Of a stretch of 64,000 nt of DNA, positions 1-8,434 are shown one piece after another. The stretch comes from Pantoea alhagi (lineage in GTDB: Bacteria > Pseudomonadota > Gammaproteobacteria > Enterobacterales > Enterobacteriaceae), in the NCBI RefSeq assembly GCF_002101395.1, contig NZ_CP019706.1, positions 806,001-870,000 of the forward strand, given 5' to 3'. Under the pieces are notes generated by a model that was not told where the DNA came from, made no database searches, and worked only from the letters and a program-made list of their open reading frames with translations. The position numbers and the translations under genes are program-made. How positions within the stretch are numbered: position 1 is the first letter of the stretch; the number at the start of each line of letters is the position of its first letter.

Positions 1-403
1 CCCCTTCGCGACCAGCGCCGAAACGGAAATCATCACCAACGGCAAGAAACCGCACGCCAAGCTTATCAACCAGCAGATCGTTAACAAAGCTTTGCGCGCT
101 AACGGCGGCGAAACGGCGGTCGAAGCGCACGCACAGCACGGCATCGACGCCCTCCTGCGCCAGATATTTCAGTTTATCACGCAGACGCGTCAGGCGCGCC
201 GGCGCTTTATCAACGGCAAACAGCTCAAGCGGCTGCGGCTCGAACAGCATGACCACGACCGGCAGATGACGCCGCCGCCCCTCTTCGCACAGGCGAGCCA
301 GCAGCGCCTGGTGGCCCCGATGTACTCCATCGAAATTGCCGATAGTCAGCACACAGCCGTCAGGCTGCGTCCGGAGATTATGAATGCCGCGTATAAACTT
401 CAT
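1..403 (-). CDS. ribF: Riboflavin kinase / FMN adenylyltransferase, N-terminal part
   Basis: Makes FMN from riboflavin and then FAD in the cytoplasm. The window holds the first 134 codons only; the gene runs off the left edge. The start is the ATG complementary to 401-403, giving MKFIRGIHNL. The nucleotidyltransferase signature GNFDGVHRGHQ sits at residues 22-32, as expected for the N-terminal FAD synthetase domain; the C-terminal kinase domain lies outside. It is divergent from rpsT, the same arrangement as in E. coli. Identification rests on the motif and on the rpsT neighbour. Confidence 0.93.
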   Translation of the reverse strand, partial: MKFIRGIHNLRTQPDGCVLTIGNFDGVHRGHQALLARLCEEGRRRHLPVVVMLFEPQPLELFAVDKAPARLTRLRDKLKYLAQEGVDAVLCVRFDRRFAAVSAQSFVNDLLVDKLGVRFLAVGDDFRFGAGREG

Positions 404-552
404 GGCTGACTCAAGTTGGTGGAAATCGGCGGATTATACCTTGTACAACCGCCAAGGTTAACCCGTCACGGCGCCTTTCCCGCTTTCCGGCGGCGATTTC
501 CGTGCGGTAATGGTCAGGCACCGGGGATAACGCTTTTTTTCTTGCGAAATAC

Positions 553-581
553 TGTATTCAGGCCGGGGAAACTGGTAGAAT
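553..581 (+). promoter_or_regulatory. Possible distal rpsT promoter (P1-like)
   Basis: A -10-like TAGAAT lies at 576-581, with a weak -35-like TGTATT 17 bp upstream at 553-558. E. coli rpsT is known to have two tandem promoters. This is the weaker match here, and the call is inference. Confidence 0.4.
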
Positions 582-644
582 CTTGCGCCATCAATTACGT
601 AACCGAGCGTTGTTTGTAAAACGGCGCTTATTTGCACAAATCCA

Positions 645-673
645 TTGACAAAATAAGGCGTAAAAGGCATAGT
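645..673 (+). promoter_or_regulatory. rpsT promoter (P2-like)
   Basis: A perfect -35 TTGACA (645-650) is followed after 17 bp by CATAGT (668-673) and then a C/G-rich stretch. That stretch would suit a stringently controlled ribosomal protein promoter. It leaves a leader of about 40 nt before the TTG start. The rest of the 404-720 gap shows nothing beyond the ribF upstream region and the possible P1. Confidence 0.7.
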
Positions 674-720
674 CCTCGGCCTTTGATTTGTCCGTATAGA
701 ACATATTTGGGAGTTGGACC

Positions 721-984
721 TTGGCTAATATCAAATCAGCTAAGAAACGCGCCGTAACATCTGAGAAACGTCGCAAGCATAACGCAAGCCGTCGTTCTAT
801 GATGCGTACTTTTATCAAGAAAGTATACGCAGCAGTTGAAGCTGGCGATAAAGAAGCTGCACAGAAAGCATTTAACGAAATGCAACCGATCGTGGACCGT
901 CAGGCTGCTAAAGGTCTGATCCACAAAAACAAAGCTGCACGTCATAAAGCTAACCTGACTGCACAGATCAACAAACTGGCTTAA
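721..984 (+). CDS. rpsT: 30S ribosomal protein S20
   Basis: An 87-residue, Lys/Arg/Ala-rich small-subunit protein starting MANIKSAKKRAVTSEKRRKHN. It binds 16S rRNA during early 30S assembly. The start codon is TTG at 721, preceded by GGGAGTTGGACC. The E. coli gene also uses UUG, which is thought to keep translation weak and open to autogenous control. Length and sequence match the family throughout. It is a single-gene unit with its own promoters upstream and an intrinsic terminator 28 bp after the stop. Confidence 0.97.
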   Translation: MANIKSAKKRAVTSEKRRKHNASRRSMMRTFIKKVYAAVEAGDKEAAQKAFNEMQPIVDRQAAKGLIHKNKAARHKANLTAQINKLA

Positions 985-1011
985 TCGCCACTTGTTAATC
1001 AGCTTTGAAAG

Positions 1012-1036
1012 AACCGGCCAGTGGCCGGTTTTTTTT
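1012..1036 (+). terminator. rpsT intrinsic terminator
   Basis: The stem AACCGGCCA / TGGCCGGTT is followed by eight T residues, just after the rpsT stop. Confidence 0.9.
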
Positions 1037-1046
1037 CGTCCTGATT

Positions 1047-2387
1047 TTATGAGTCCCAAATCGCTCCGTAAGCGGCGATGCCCTGCGCTTCACATCCTTC
1101 CACTACATAATCGGTTAACGGACGGTTCGCAATACAGATTACCGCTTCCGCATTAATCTCTTTGACCTTCTGACAGGCCAGCAGCAGCAGATCCGGTTTG
1201 CCGTGTGCATCGGTATCCCAAATCAATACGCCTGGGTGTGCCGCAATAATCTCATTAACGAACGCTTCGCCATAGGTCACAAACGGATTACGGGTTGACC
1301 AGATCAATTTACAGGGACGCGGATTGTTCACCAGATGCGGCAGCAGTGGGCCAATTCCGCTTCCGGTGGCGACATAGACTACCGAGTTAAATAGCTTGTT
1401 CATGCTGCCAACGCCGGGCGTGGGTATGCCCTTAAACCAGACGTGTGATGGCGGATTATCAATAAAGCGCGAGGTCCAGTCTCCGGCGCGGGAGATCAGC
1501 ATCCGGCAGCCATGTCGTTTCACCAGCGGAATATTGGCAAACGCATGCCATTCCGTTAGCGGATGCAGGCTAATGGCCAGCGTCGAACCAGGAAAGGGAT
1601 CCTGCGGCAAAGCAAACTGAATAATCACCGCATGGGAAGAAGGCCGCGTCACTTCGATGGGAACGCGCCGTAAACGCAGCCAGGGAAGCAGAATGCTACA
1701 GGTAATAGCCAACAGTCCCCAGAACGCGAAAGCGTGGCTGAGATGATGCCAGCGCCATTCACCGTGATGGCTGTCACGCACGAACCATAAAACCTGTAGC
1801 CATGAGAGCGCAAGCGAACTCCAGCCAACGTAGCGATGCATATGTTCAAACAGGTTATGATAGCGTCGTCTCACCTGCGGCAGCGCCGTCAGGGAAATGG
1901 CGCACAGCATCAGCACCAACAGAACATTAACCGTAAGAAGCTGAGTGGATAGCCCGCCCTGCGTCTGCTGTTGACAAAAAGCAGCCAACGTAAAAAGCAG
2001 CAGCCACAGACAGCTAAAGGTGGCGCAGCCGGAGTGAAGCCCGCCGAATTGATAGACGTTAGCCAGATGACGCCGCAACCGCAGCGGCCAGTGTACGGGC
2101 ACACGCCATACCAGCTGAAACAGCCCGTTGATAAGGTATTGCTGACGAATCAGTACCGTCACGCAGAGGTTAGCGATCACCATATTGCCGAAGTTGCCGA
2201 GCAAAATATGGTTTTCGTCCCACCAGCTGCCGCTGACCAAAGCCCAACTCATTATTGACAGATTGATCATGCTGACAGTAATAAACAGCATTTGATAATG
2301 AGTAAGAATCGGAGAAGAAAATTGCTGTGTTAATTCCTGGTGAAGAACAGGTAATACCGACGCCGTTTTATTTTTTTCGTTCTGCAT
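1047..2387 (-). CDS. Membrane flavin reductase-like protein (ferredoxin/ferric reductase superfamily)
   Basis: 446 residues. The N-terminal half (about residues 28-240) is hydrophobic with about six membrane spans. The C-terminal half looks like a soluble NAD(P)/FAD reductase: a glycine-rich ATGSGIGPL stretch near residue 340 resembles an NAD(P)-binding turn, and STRNPF follows. The start ATG has a good AGGAG site 7 nt upstream. The heme-ligating His pattern of classical ferric reductases is not clear, so the electron acceptor is unknown. The gene is absent from this position in E. coli and stands alone, tail to tail with rpsT. It could be a transmembrane oxidoreductase for iron or a metabolite; this is inference from topology and the glycine motif. 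Confidence 0.55.
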   Translation of the reverse strand: MQNEKNKTASVLPVLHQELTQQFSSPILTHYQMLFITVSMINLSIMSWALVSGSWWDENHILLGNFGNMVIANLCVTVLIRQQYLINGLFQLVWRVPVHWPLRLRRHLANVYQFGGLHSGCATFSCLWLLLFTLAAFCQQQTQGGLSTQLLTVNVLLVLMLCAISLTALPQVRRRYHNLFEHMHRYVGWSSLALSWLQVLWFVRDSHHGEWRWHHLSHAFAFWGLLAITCSILLPWLRLRRVPIEVTRPSSHAVIIQFALPQDPFPGSTLAISLHPLTEWHAFANIPLVKRHGCRMLISRAGDWTSRFIDNPPSHVWFKGIPTPGVGSMNKLFNSVVYVATGSGIGPLLPHLVNNPRPCKLIWSTRNPFVTYGEAFVNEIIAAHPGVLIWDTDAHGKPDLLLLACQKVKEINAEAVICIANRPLTDYVVEGCEAQGIAAYGAIWDS

Positions 2388-2707
2388 ACTTCGCTCCTGA
2401 GATGACCTTATTCCGTCCGATGGATGGACGCCATACGCCGCCGTCAGCGCGCCGGGGAAATATGGTGGTCCTCAAGGTGGTTGGTTGACAGCGCGTAGCG
2501 TAAAGAAAGGTAAAATGGCAGTAAATGGGAAACGGAAAAATGAGACTTTTGCCTAATAGCCAGATTTTGAATTATTGCTGGTAAATTCTTAATTATTTTA
2601 TTTATAGCTGGATCTAAGAGTTACCTTCTCTATTTCTGTTGCCGCAATCAGACCGCGGCAGGAAATAAAAACAGCGATAAAAATAGATCCAGCAAAATTA
2701 TCATTTT
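2388..2707. other. Intergenic region between reductase-like gene and nhaR
   Basis: 320 bp, AT-rich in its right half. A TTGACA at 2485-2490 followed by TAAAAT at 2511-2516 points rightward, but the 20-bp spacer is too long and no gene follows. No convincing ORF, RNA or terminator was seen. Confidence 0.5.
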
Positions 2708-3601
2708 TTATTTGTCACTAAATAAAGCGGTAAAATCCTGATTGCAGATGCGCTGCACCGCAGGATGCTGAATCATCCGCTCGGCGAAGATAACGTAATA
2801 CTCTTCCATGACATCTTCCAGCCGTCCTACCTCTTTAACAGCGCCATCCTGATAGGTCTCCTGGCCGTAGAGCGTTGGGGCCACAAAAATAGCGTGGTTA
2901 GCGGCCCCAAATGCTTTCATCAACGCGGCATCATCAAACTCGCCAAGGATCTCTACCTGCAGCTCCTGGTTGCTGAGCCAACGTTGCAGCTGACGCCCTA
3001 ACATTGAGCGACGGCCCGGAATCAGCAGGCGTCGCTCCTCCAGGCAAGCGGGAAAAGGTTTCTGTGGCAGCGGCGGCGTACACCAGAAGCTGATGCCACA
3101 TTCGCCCAGCTTCACGGAAAACAGCCCCTCCTGCTGAGTCGAGTCAACCGGGCAATCAGATAAAATCATATCCAGCTTGTGCTGACTCAACTGCTCCAGC
3201 AACATCTCATGCGTAGATTCAAAACAGCGCAGGTGAATGCGCTCATCATCCTGCACTGCCGTTTCCAGAACTTTACTGACCAGCTGTTTCGATAAGGCAT
3301 CCGCCACGCCGACATCAAACAGCAGATGCGACTCCTTTCGGTAGTTAACGATATCCATCATCTCCTGACTGAGCGTAAACATCCGATCGGCGTAGCGAAA
3401 AACCAGCTGTCCCAGTTCCGTTGGCACGATCCCCCTGCCCTGACGTCGAAAGAGCTTGCCCTGGAGTCGCTCCTCCAGGGCTTTGATCTGGCCGGTTATG
3501 GTTTGCGGCGTTAAGAAGAGTTTCTCCGCCGCGTTAACAATCGATCCCTGCTTACAAACGTGCCAAAAGTAGTAGAGATGATTGTAATTAAGATGTGTCA
3601 T
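2708..3601 (-). CDS. nhaR: LysR-type activator of nhaA
   Basis: 297 residues, starting MTHLNYNHLYYFWHVCKQGS. An N-terminal winged helix-turn-helix (residues 1-62, with AAEKLFLTPQTITGQI) is followed by a LysR effector domain. In E. coli NhaR senses sodium and activates nhaA; it also affects osmC and pga genes. It starts 2 bp after the nhaA stop, so it is the second gene of a nhaA-nhaR operon. Length and order agree with the E. coli locus. Confidence 0.95.
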   Translation of the reverse strand: MTHLNYNHLYYFWHVCKQGSIVNAAEKLFLTPQTITGQIKALEERLQGKLFRRQGRGIVPTELGQLVFRYADRMFTLSQEMMDIVNYRKESHLLFDVGVADALSKQLVSKVLETAVQDDERIHLRCFESTHEMLLEQLSQHKLDMILSDCPVDSTQQEGLFSVKLGECGISFWCTPPLPQKPFPACLEERRLLIPGRRSMLGRQLQRWLSNQELQVEILGEFDDAALMKAFGAANHAIFVAPTLYGQETYQDGAVKEVGRLEDVMEEYYVIFAERMIQHPAVQRICNQDFTALFSDK

Positions 3602-3603
3602 GC

Positions 3604-4779
3604 TCAGGCCTTCTTCAGGCTGTGCGGCTGATTTAACTTAACGCGTAACAGCGAATAGCCCACCACGGCAGAGAGCAGCGAGCCGATCAAAATGGCCAGC
3701 TTAGCCAGTACCATGAGTTCCGCGCTCAGATCGCCATAGGCCAGAGAGGCGATAAAGATCGACATGGTAAAGCCGATTCCGCACAGCACGCCTACCGCCA
3801 TAATGCTGCTCAGGCTGGCGCCTTGCGGCAGTTTCGCTACGCCCAGTTTAATGCTCAGCCAGCAAAACAGCGTGATTCCCAGCGGCTTACCGATAAACAA
3901 CCCCAAAATAATGCCCAGCGGCAACATCGAGAACAGCGAGTTAAAAGAAACACCATCCAGCGCCACGCCAGCGTTAGCAAAAGCGAACAGCGGCAAAATC
4001 AGCCAGGTCACCCAGGGATGAAGGCCATGCTCCAGCGCTCGGGCGGGCGATTTCCCGTGCTTTTCTGCTAACGGCACAAAGAAGCCTATCACTACGCCTG
4101 CCAGCGTGGCATGAACGCCCGATTTTAATACCGCCACCCACAGCACGACGCCAACCACCATATAGAGCGAGGTGCGGCGAACGTTAAACAGATTTAACAG
4201 CGCCAGCACGATAATAGCGCCAGCGGCAACGCTCAGAGAAAGCAGTGACAGTTCGTGGGTATAAAACAGTGCAATAATGACAATCGCGCCCAGATCGTCA
4301 ATGATCGCCAGCGCCATAAGAAATACTTTTAGCGCGGGCGGCACCCGGCTGCCTAACAACGCCAGCACGCCAAGCGCAAAGGCAATATCAGTAGCGGTAG
4401 GCACCGCCCACCCGTTACGGGTAATTTCATCAGCGCCGTTAAATGCCAAAAAAATCAGCGCCGGAGCCACCATACCGCCAACGGCGGCGATTAATGGAAA
4501 TATGGCTTTATCACGGCTGGCGAGTGAGCCTTCAATTAACTCACGCTTAACTTCCAGGCCGATCAGTAAAAAGAACACGGCCATCAGCGCATCGTTAATC
4601 CACAGCAGCATATTTTTATTGATATGCAGATCACCAAAGTGAAACTCTACCGGCATCGCCAGCAGCGAAGCATATACAGGCTGGGTAGCATCCATATTCG
4701 CCAGCAGCATGGCCAGCAGCGCTGCCACAATGAGCACAATGCCTCCTGTTGCCTCATTGGCCAATAAGCGTTTAATCAT
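3604..4779 (-). CDS. nhaA: Na+/H+ antiporter NhaA
   Basis: 391 residues, about 12 transmembrane segments. It exchanges internal Na+ or Li+ for two external protons and protects against salt and alkaline pH. The ion-binding pair of aspartates is visible in AIIDDLGAIVIIA (around residue 163), and the family segment PTATDIAFALGVLALLG precedes it. The start MIKRLLANEATGG has AGGAG 7 nt upstream. It is the first gene of the nhaA-nhaR unit. Confidence 0.97.
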   Translation of the reverse strand: MIKRLLANEATGGIVLIVAALLAMLLANMDATQPVYASLLAMPVEFHFGDLHINKNMLLWINDALMAVFFLLIGLEVKRELIEGSLASRDKAIFPLIAAVGGMVAPALIFLAFNGADEITRNGWAVPTATDIAFALGVLALLGSRVPPALKVFLMALAIIDDLGAIVIIALFYTHELSLLSLSVAAGAIIVLALLNLFNVRRTSLYMVVGVVLWVAVLKSGVHATLAGVVIGFFVPLAEKHGKSPARALEHGLHPWVTWLILPLFAFANAGVALDGVSFNSLFSMLPLGIILGLFIGKPLGITLFCWLSIKLGVAKLPQGASLSSIMAVGVLCGIGFTMSIFIASLAYGDLSAELMVLAKLAILIGSLLSAVVGYSLLRVKLNQPHSLKKA

Positions 4780-5071
4780 TTCTCATCTCCTTGCTAAAAA
4801 CATCGCATTAAGCTTAAGCATACCGGGTTTAACGATTCGGTAAAAACAGGTTATCTGGCATAAATAACTCGGAAAAAACGAATCATCATAAAGGGATGTT
4901 TAACTCAACAAGGATAATCATATGAATGATAAGGCCATCGTGCCGAAAAAAAGCAGTAACCGTCAGTGACAACTGGCCTGCAGGCAGCCTTTGGCTGGCT
5001 GTAAGATAGCCTGACAGATGTGGCGAAGGAATAAAAAACGCCCCTGAGCGGGGCGTCTGGAGGTGTGCATC
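4780..5071. other. nhaA upstream region with a 15-codon ORF
   Basis: E. coli carries the hokC/mokC toxin locus here; no Hok-like peptide is readable. A plus-strand ORF at 4922-4969 encodes MNDKAIVPKKSSNRQ. An AAGGA lies 7 nt before its ATG. It is too short to judge and could be the stump of a lost gene. Confidence 0.3.
5033..5058 (-). terminator. dnaJ intrinsic terminator
   Basis: Read on the minus strand, the stem ACGCCCC gctca GGGGCGT is followed by TTTTTTATT, just after the dnaJ stop. Confidence 0.9.
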
Positions 5072-6214
5072 TTAACGCGTTAAATCATCAAAAAACTTCT
5101 TCACGCCGTCGAAAAAGCTTTTCGACCGCGGGCTGTTTTTCTCGCCGCTGGGGCCGCCAAAACTTTCTTCCAGCTCACGCAACAGCGCTTTCTGTTTTTC
5201 ATTCAGACTGACCGGCGTCTCAACCACTACGCGACATAGCAGATCGCCCTGCACGCCACCACGTACTGATTTCACCCCTTTGCCGCGCATACGGAACAGT
5301 TTGCCGGTTTGGGTTTCTGCCGGCACCTTCAACTTCACGCGACCATCCAGCGTCGGCACTTCAATTTCGCCGCCCAGAGCCGCCATCGCAAAGTTAATCG
5401 GCACCTCGCAGTAAAGGTTATTGTCTTCACGCTCAAAGATTGGGTGTTTTTTCACCGAAACCTGAACATAGAGATCGCCGGCCGGTGCGCCATGTTCACC
5501 TGCTTCGCCTTCACCACTGAGGCGAATACGATCGCCGGTATCCACGCCTGCCGGAATTTTTACCGACAGCGTTTTCGATTTTTCTACGCGGCCATGTCCG
5601 TGACAGGCGTTGCAGGGATCTTTAATGATAGAGCCGCGACCATGACAGCTCGGACAGGCCTGCTGCACGGTGAAGAAACCCTGACGCATCTGTACCTGGC
5701 CTGCGCCATGACAGGTTGGACAGGTTTGCGGCTGCGTACCTGATTTGGCTCCGCTGCCGTGGCAAACGTCACATTCCTGCAGCGTAGGAATACGGATCTC
5801 TTTGGTCACGCCGCGCACCGCTTCTTCCAGCGTCAGCTCCATGTTGTAGCGTAAATCGGCGCCACGGGCTGCGCGCTGCCGACGGCCGCCGCCAAAAATA
5901 TCGCCGAACACGTCGCCAAAGATATCGCTGAAATCTGCGCCGCCGCCGCCAAAGCCGCCACCGCCAAAACCACCGCCCATGCCGCCCTGTTCAAAGGCTG
6001 CATGTCCATACTGATCGTAGGCGGCGCGCTTCTGCGCATCGGTCAAAATTTCGTAAGCCTCTTTCACTTCTTTGAATTTGGCTTCGGCTTCCTGATCGCC
6101 CGGATTGCGGTCAGGATGGTATTTCATTGCCAGGCGTTTATAAGCCTTTTTGATTTCACGCTCATCCGCAGACTTTGGGACGCCTAAAACCTCGTAATAG
6201 TCTGTTTTCGCCAT
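5072..6214 (-). CDS. dnaJ: Chaperone DnaJ (Hsp40)
   Basis: 380 residues from MAKTDYYEVLGV. That ATG (complement of 6212-6214) has AGGAAAG upstream and matches the family; an earlier in-frame start adds only eight unmatched residues. Domains in order: J domain with the HPD tripeptide that triggers DnaK ATP hydrolysis, a Gly/Phe-rich linker, four CxxCxGxG zinc repeats (CDVCHGSG, CPTCHGAG, CPSCHGRG, CNACHGHG), then the C-terminal substrate-binding part. It lies downstream of dnaK and is probably co-transcribed with it under heat-shock control. Confidence 0.97.
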   Translation of the reverse strand: MAKTDYYEVLGVPKSADEREIKKAYKRLAMKYHPDRNPGDQEAEAKFKEVKEAYEILTDAQKRAAYDQYGHAAFEQGGMGGGFGGGGFGGGGADFSDIFGDVFGDIFGGGRRQRAARGADLRYNMELTLEEAVRGVTKEIRIPTLQECDVCHGSGAKSGTQPQTCPTCHGAGQVQMRQGFFTVQQACPSCHGRGSIIKDPCNACHGHGRVEKSKTLSVKIPAGVDTGDRIRLSGEGEAGEHGAPAGDLYVQVSVKKHPIFEREDNNLYCEVPINFAMAALGGEIEVPTLDGRVKLKVPAETQTGKLFRMRGKGVKSVRGGVQGDLLCRVVVETPVSLNEKQKALLRELEESFGGPSGEKNSPRSKSFFDGVKKFFDDLTR

Positions 6215-6243
6215 TGTTATCTTTCCTGCCCTTAACATGCGTG

Positions 6244-6273
6244 CACGGGCGTGGAGAAACTCCTACGCCCGTG
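6244..6273 (-). other. Hairpin in the dnaK-dnaJ gap
   Basis: The arms CACGGGCGTGGAG and CTCCTACGCCCGTG pair with one bulged base and a 3-nt loop. No T-run follows, so it may set mRNA processing or the dnaK:dnaJ ratio rather than end transcription. The role is inference. Confidence 0.6.
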
Positions 6274-6322
6274 CTGGTTACCAGCGGTTGTCAGGGCAAC
6301 CGCCGCGCCCGGTCAGGGGCAA

Positions 6323-8227
6323 TTATTTTTTGTCTTTTACTTCTTCGAACTCAGCGTCGACAACGTCGTCTTCTTTCTTCGCAGAAGCGTCACCGGCGTC
6401 AGCTGGCTGGCCCTGCTGCTGAGCGAACTCCATCAGCTTGCCGGAAACCTGTACCAGCGCCTGGATTTTCGCTTCGATCTCAGCTTTATCTTCGCCTTTC
6501 AGCGCCGTGTTCAGATCGTTAAGCGCAGATTCGATTGGCGCTTTGTCGTCAGCAGAAAGTTTATCGCCCGCTTCGTCCAGCTGTTTACGGGTGCTGTGGG
6601 CAATCTGATCGCCCTGGTTACGCGCCTGTACCAGCTCTTCGAATTTACGATCCGATTCTGCGTTCGCTTCCGCGTCGCGTACCATTTTCGCGATCTCTTC
6701 CTCGTTCAGACCAGAAGAAGCCTTGATAGTGATCTTCTGCTCTTTACCAGAGTTTTTATCTTTCGCCGATACGTGCAGGATACCGTCAGCATCGATATCG
6801 AAGGTCACTTCAATCTGTGGCATGCCGCGCGGTGCCGGCTGGATCCCATCCAGGTTAAACTGGCCCAGCGATTTGTTATCCGCTGCGCGTTTACGTTCAC
6901 CCTGCAACACATGAATGGTTACCGCAGACTGGTTGTCTTCCGCAGTAGAGAACACCTGGCTGTGTTTAGTCGGGATAGTGGTGTTTTTGCTGATCAGCGC
7001 CGTCATCACGCCGCCCATGGTTTCGATACCCAGAGACAGCGGGGTCACGTCCAGCAGCAGCACGTCTTTCACGTCACCCGCCAGCACGCCGCCCTGTACC
7101 GCAGCACCTACCGCTACCGCTTCATCAGGGTTAACGTCTTTACGCGGCTCTTTGCCAAAGAACTCGGCAACTTTCGCCTGCACCATTGGCATACGCGTCT
7201 GACCACCCACCAGGATCACATCATTGATGTCAGATACCGACAGGCCAGCGTCCTGCAGAGCAACTTTCAGCGGCTCAATAGAACGGGCAACCAGATCTTC
7301 AACCAGTGATTCCAGTTTCGCACGGGTCACTTTGATGTTCAGGTGTTTCGGACCAGTAGCGTCAGCCGTGATGTACGGCAGGTTAACGTCGGTCTGCTGA
7401 GCAGAAGAAAGCTCGATTTTAGCTTTCTCAGCGGCTTCTTTCAGACGCTGCATCGCCAGCGGATCGTTGTGCAGATCGATACCCTGATCTTTCTTAAACT
7501 CGGCTACCAGATAGTTGATCAGACGGCTGTCGAAGTCTTCACCACCCAGGTGGGTATCACCGTTGGTAGCCAGAACTTCAAAGGTTTTTTCGCCGTCAAC
7601 TTCATCAATTTCGATGATAGAGATATCGAAAGTACCACCACCCAGGTCATAAACCGCGATAGTGCGGTTGCCCTGGCCCTTGTCCAGACCGTAAGCCAGC
7701 GCAGCAGCGGTTGGTTCGTTGATGATACGTTTGACTTCCAGACCCGCGATACGACCTGCGTCTTTGGTTGCCTGACGCTGTGCATCGTTAAAGTAAGCCG
7801 GTACGGTGATCACAGCTTCGGTTACCGGTTCGCCCAGGTAATCTTCCGCCGTTTTCTTCATTTTTTTCAGCACTTCCGCAGAAATCTGCGGCGGCGCCAT
7901 TTTCTGGCCTTTTACGTCCAGCCATGCATCGCCATTATCGGACTGCGTGATTTTGTAAGGCATGATTTTAATGTCACGCTGTACTTCTTCGTCCTGGAAA
8001 CGACGACCAATCAGGCGTTTGATTGCAAACAGGGTGTTCTGCGGGTTAGTCACGGCCTGACGTTTAGCAGGCTGACCCACCAGCGTTTCACCATCCTGGG
8101 TATATGCAATAATTGACGGTGTGGTGCGATCGCCTTCGGCATTTTCCAGCACGCGTGCTTTGGTGCCATCCATAATCGCAACACATGAGTTGGTTGTACC
8201 GAGGTCAATACCAATAATCTTACCCAT
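6323..8227 (-). CDS. dnaK: Chaperone DnaK (Hsp70)
   Basis: 634 residues, starting MGKIIGIDLGTTNSCVAIMD. It folds and refolds proteins in an ATP cycle with DnaJ and GrpE, and in E. coli also restrains sigma-32. The nucleotide-binding domain covers about residues 1-385 with the phosphate loops DLGTTNS and DLGGGTFD. The linker VLLLDVTPLSLG leads into the peptide-binding domain. The lid ends in the acidic EEVKDKK tail that contacts co-chaperones. It is preceded by a sigma-32 promoter and followed by dnaJ after 108 bp. Confidence 0.99.
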   Translation of the reverse strand: MGKIIGIDLGTTNSCVAIMDGTKARVLENAEGDRTTPSIIAYTQDGETLVGQPAKRQAVTNPQNTLFAIKRLIGRRFQDEEVQRDIKIMPYKITQSDNGDAWLDVKGQKMAPPQISAEVLKKMKKTAEDYLGEPVTEAVITVPAYFNDAQRQATKDAGRIAGLEVKRIINEPTAAALAYGLDKGQGNRTIAVYDLGGGTFDISIIEIDEVDGEKTFEVLATNGDTHLGGEDFDSRLINYLVAEFKKDQGIDLHNDPLAMQRLKEAAEKAKIELSSAQQTDVNLPYITADATGPKHLNIKVTRAKLESLVEDLVARSIEPLKVALQDAGLSVSDINDVILVGGQTRMPMVQAKVAEFFGKEPRKDVNPDEAVAVGAAVQGGVLAGDVKDVLLLDVTPLSLGIETMGGVMTALISKNTTIPTKHSQVFSTAEDNQSAVTIHVLQGERKRAADNKSLGQFNLDGIQPAPRGMPQIEVTFDIDADGILHVSAKDKNSGKEQKITIKASSGLNEEEIAKMVRDAEANAESDRKFEELVQARNQGDQIAHSTRKQLDEAGDKLSADDKAPIESALNDLNTALKGEDKAEIEAKIQALVQVSGKLMEFAQQQGQPADAGDASAKKEDDVVDAEFEEVKDKK

Positions 8228-8345
8228 CTAAACGTCTCCCACTTAAAAACGGTCTCAATTAGGGTTGTGAATCAGTAATGCGGACGATTTGTTTATTTTC
8301 AACTGTCCGCCTGCGCTCTTTGCGCTTCACAACGCTGGATGACTT

Positions 8346-8376
8346 CAAAATGGGGCCGCTTCGCAGCGCATCAAGG
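8346..8376 (-). promoter_or_regulatory. Sigma-32 heat-shock promoter of dnaK
   Basis: On the minus strand CCCTTGAT (core complementary to 8370-8375) is followed after 14 nt by CCCCATTTT (complementary to 8347-8355). This fits the sigma-32 pattern CTTGAA-N13/15-CCCCATNT and resembles the main E. coli dnaK promoter. It leaves a leader of roughly 110 nt before the dnaK start. Confidence 0.88.
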
Positions 8377-8434
8377 GTTAAGTAAAAAAAAATTTTTAGC
8401 GACCTGATGGCTGCGATGGTTTTTTTGCCATGAA

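Noticed and set aside
2485..2516. TTGACA/TAAAAT promoter pair pointing rightward
   Set aside because: The spacer is 20 bp and no gene follows on that strand.
6251..7309. 352-codon open frame on the plus strand opposite dnaK
   Set aside because: It is antisense to the highly conserved dnaK coding sequence and results from its codon bias; the protein resembles nothing.
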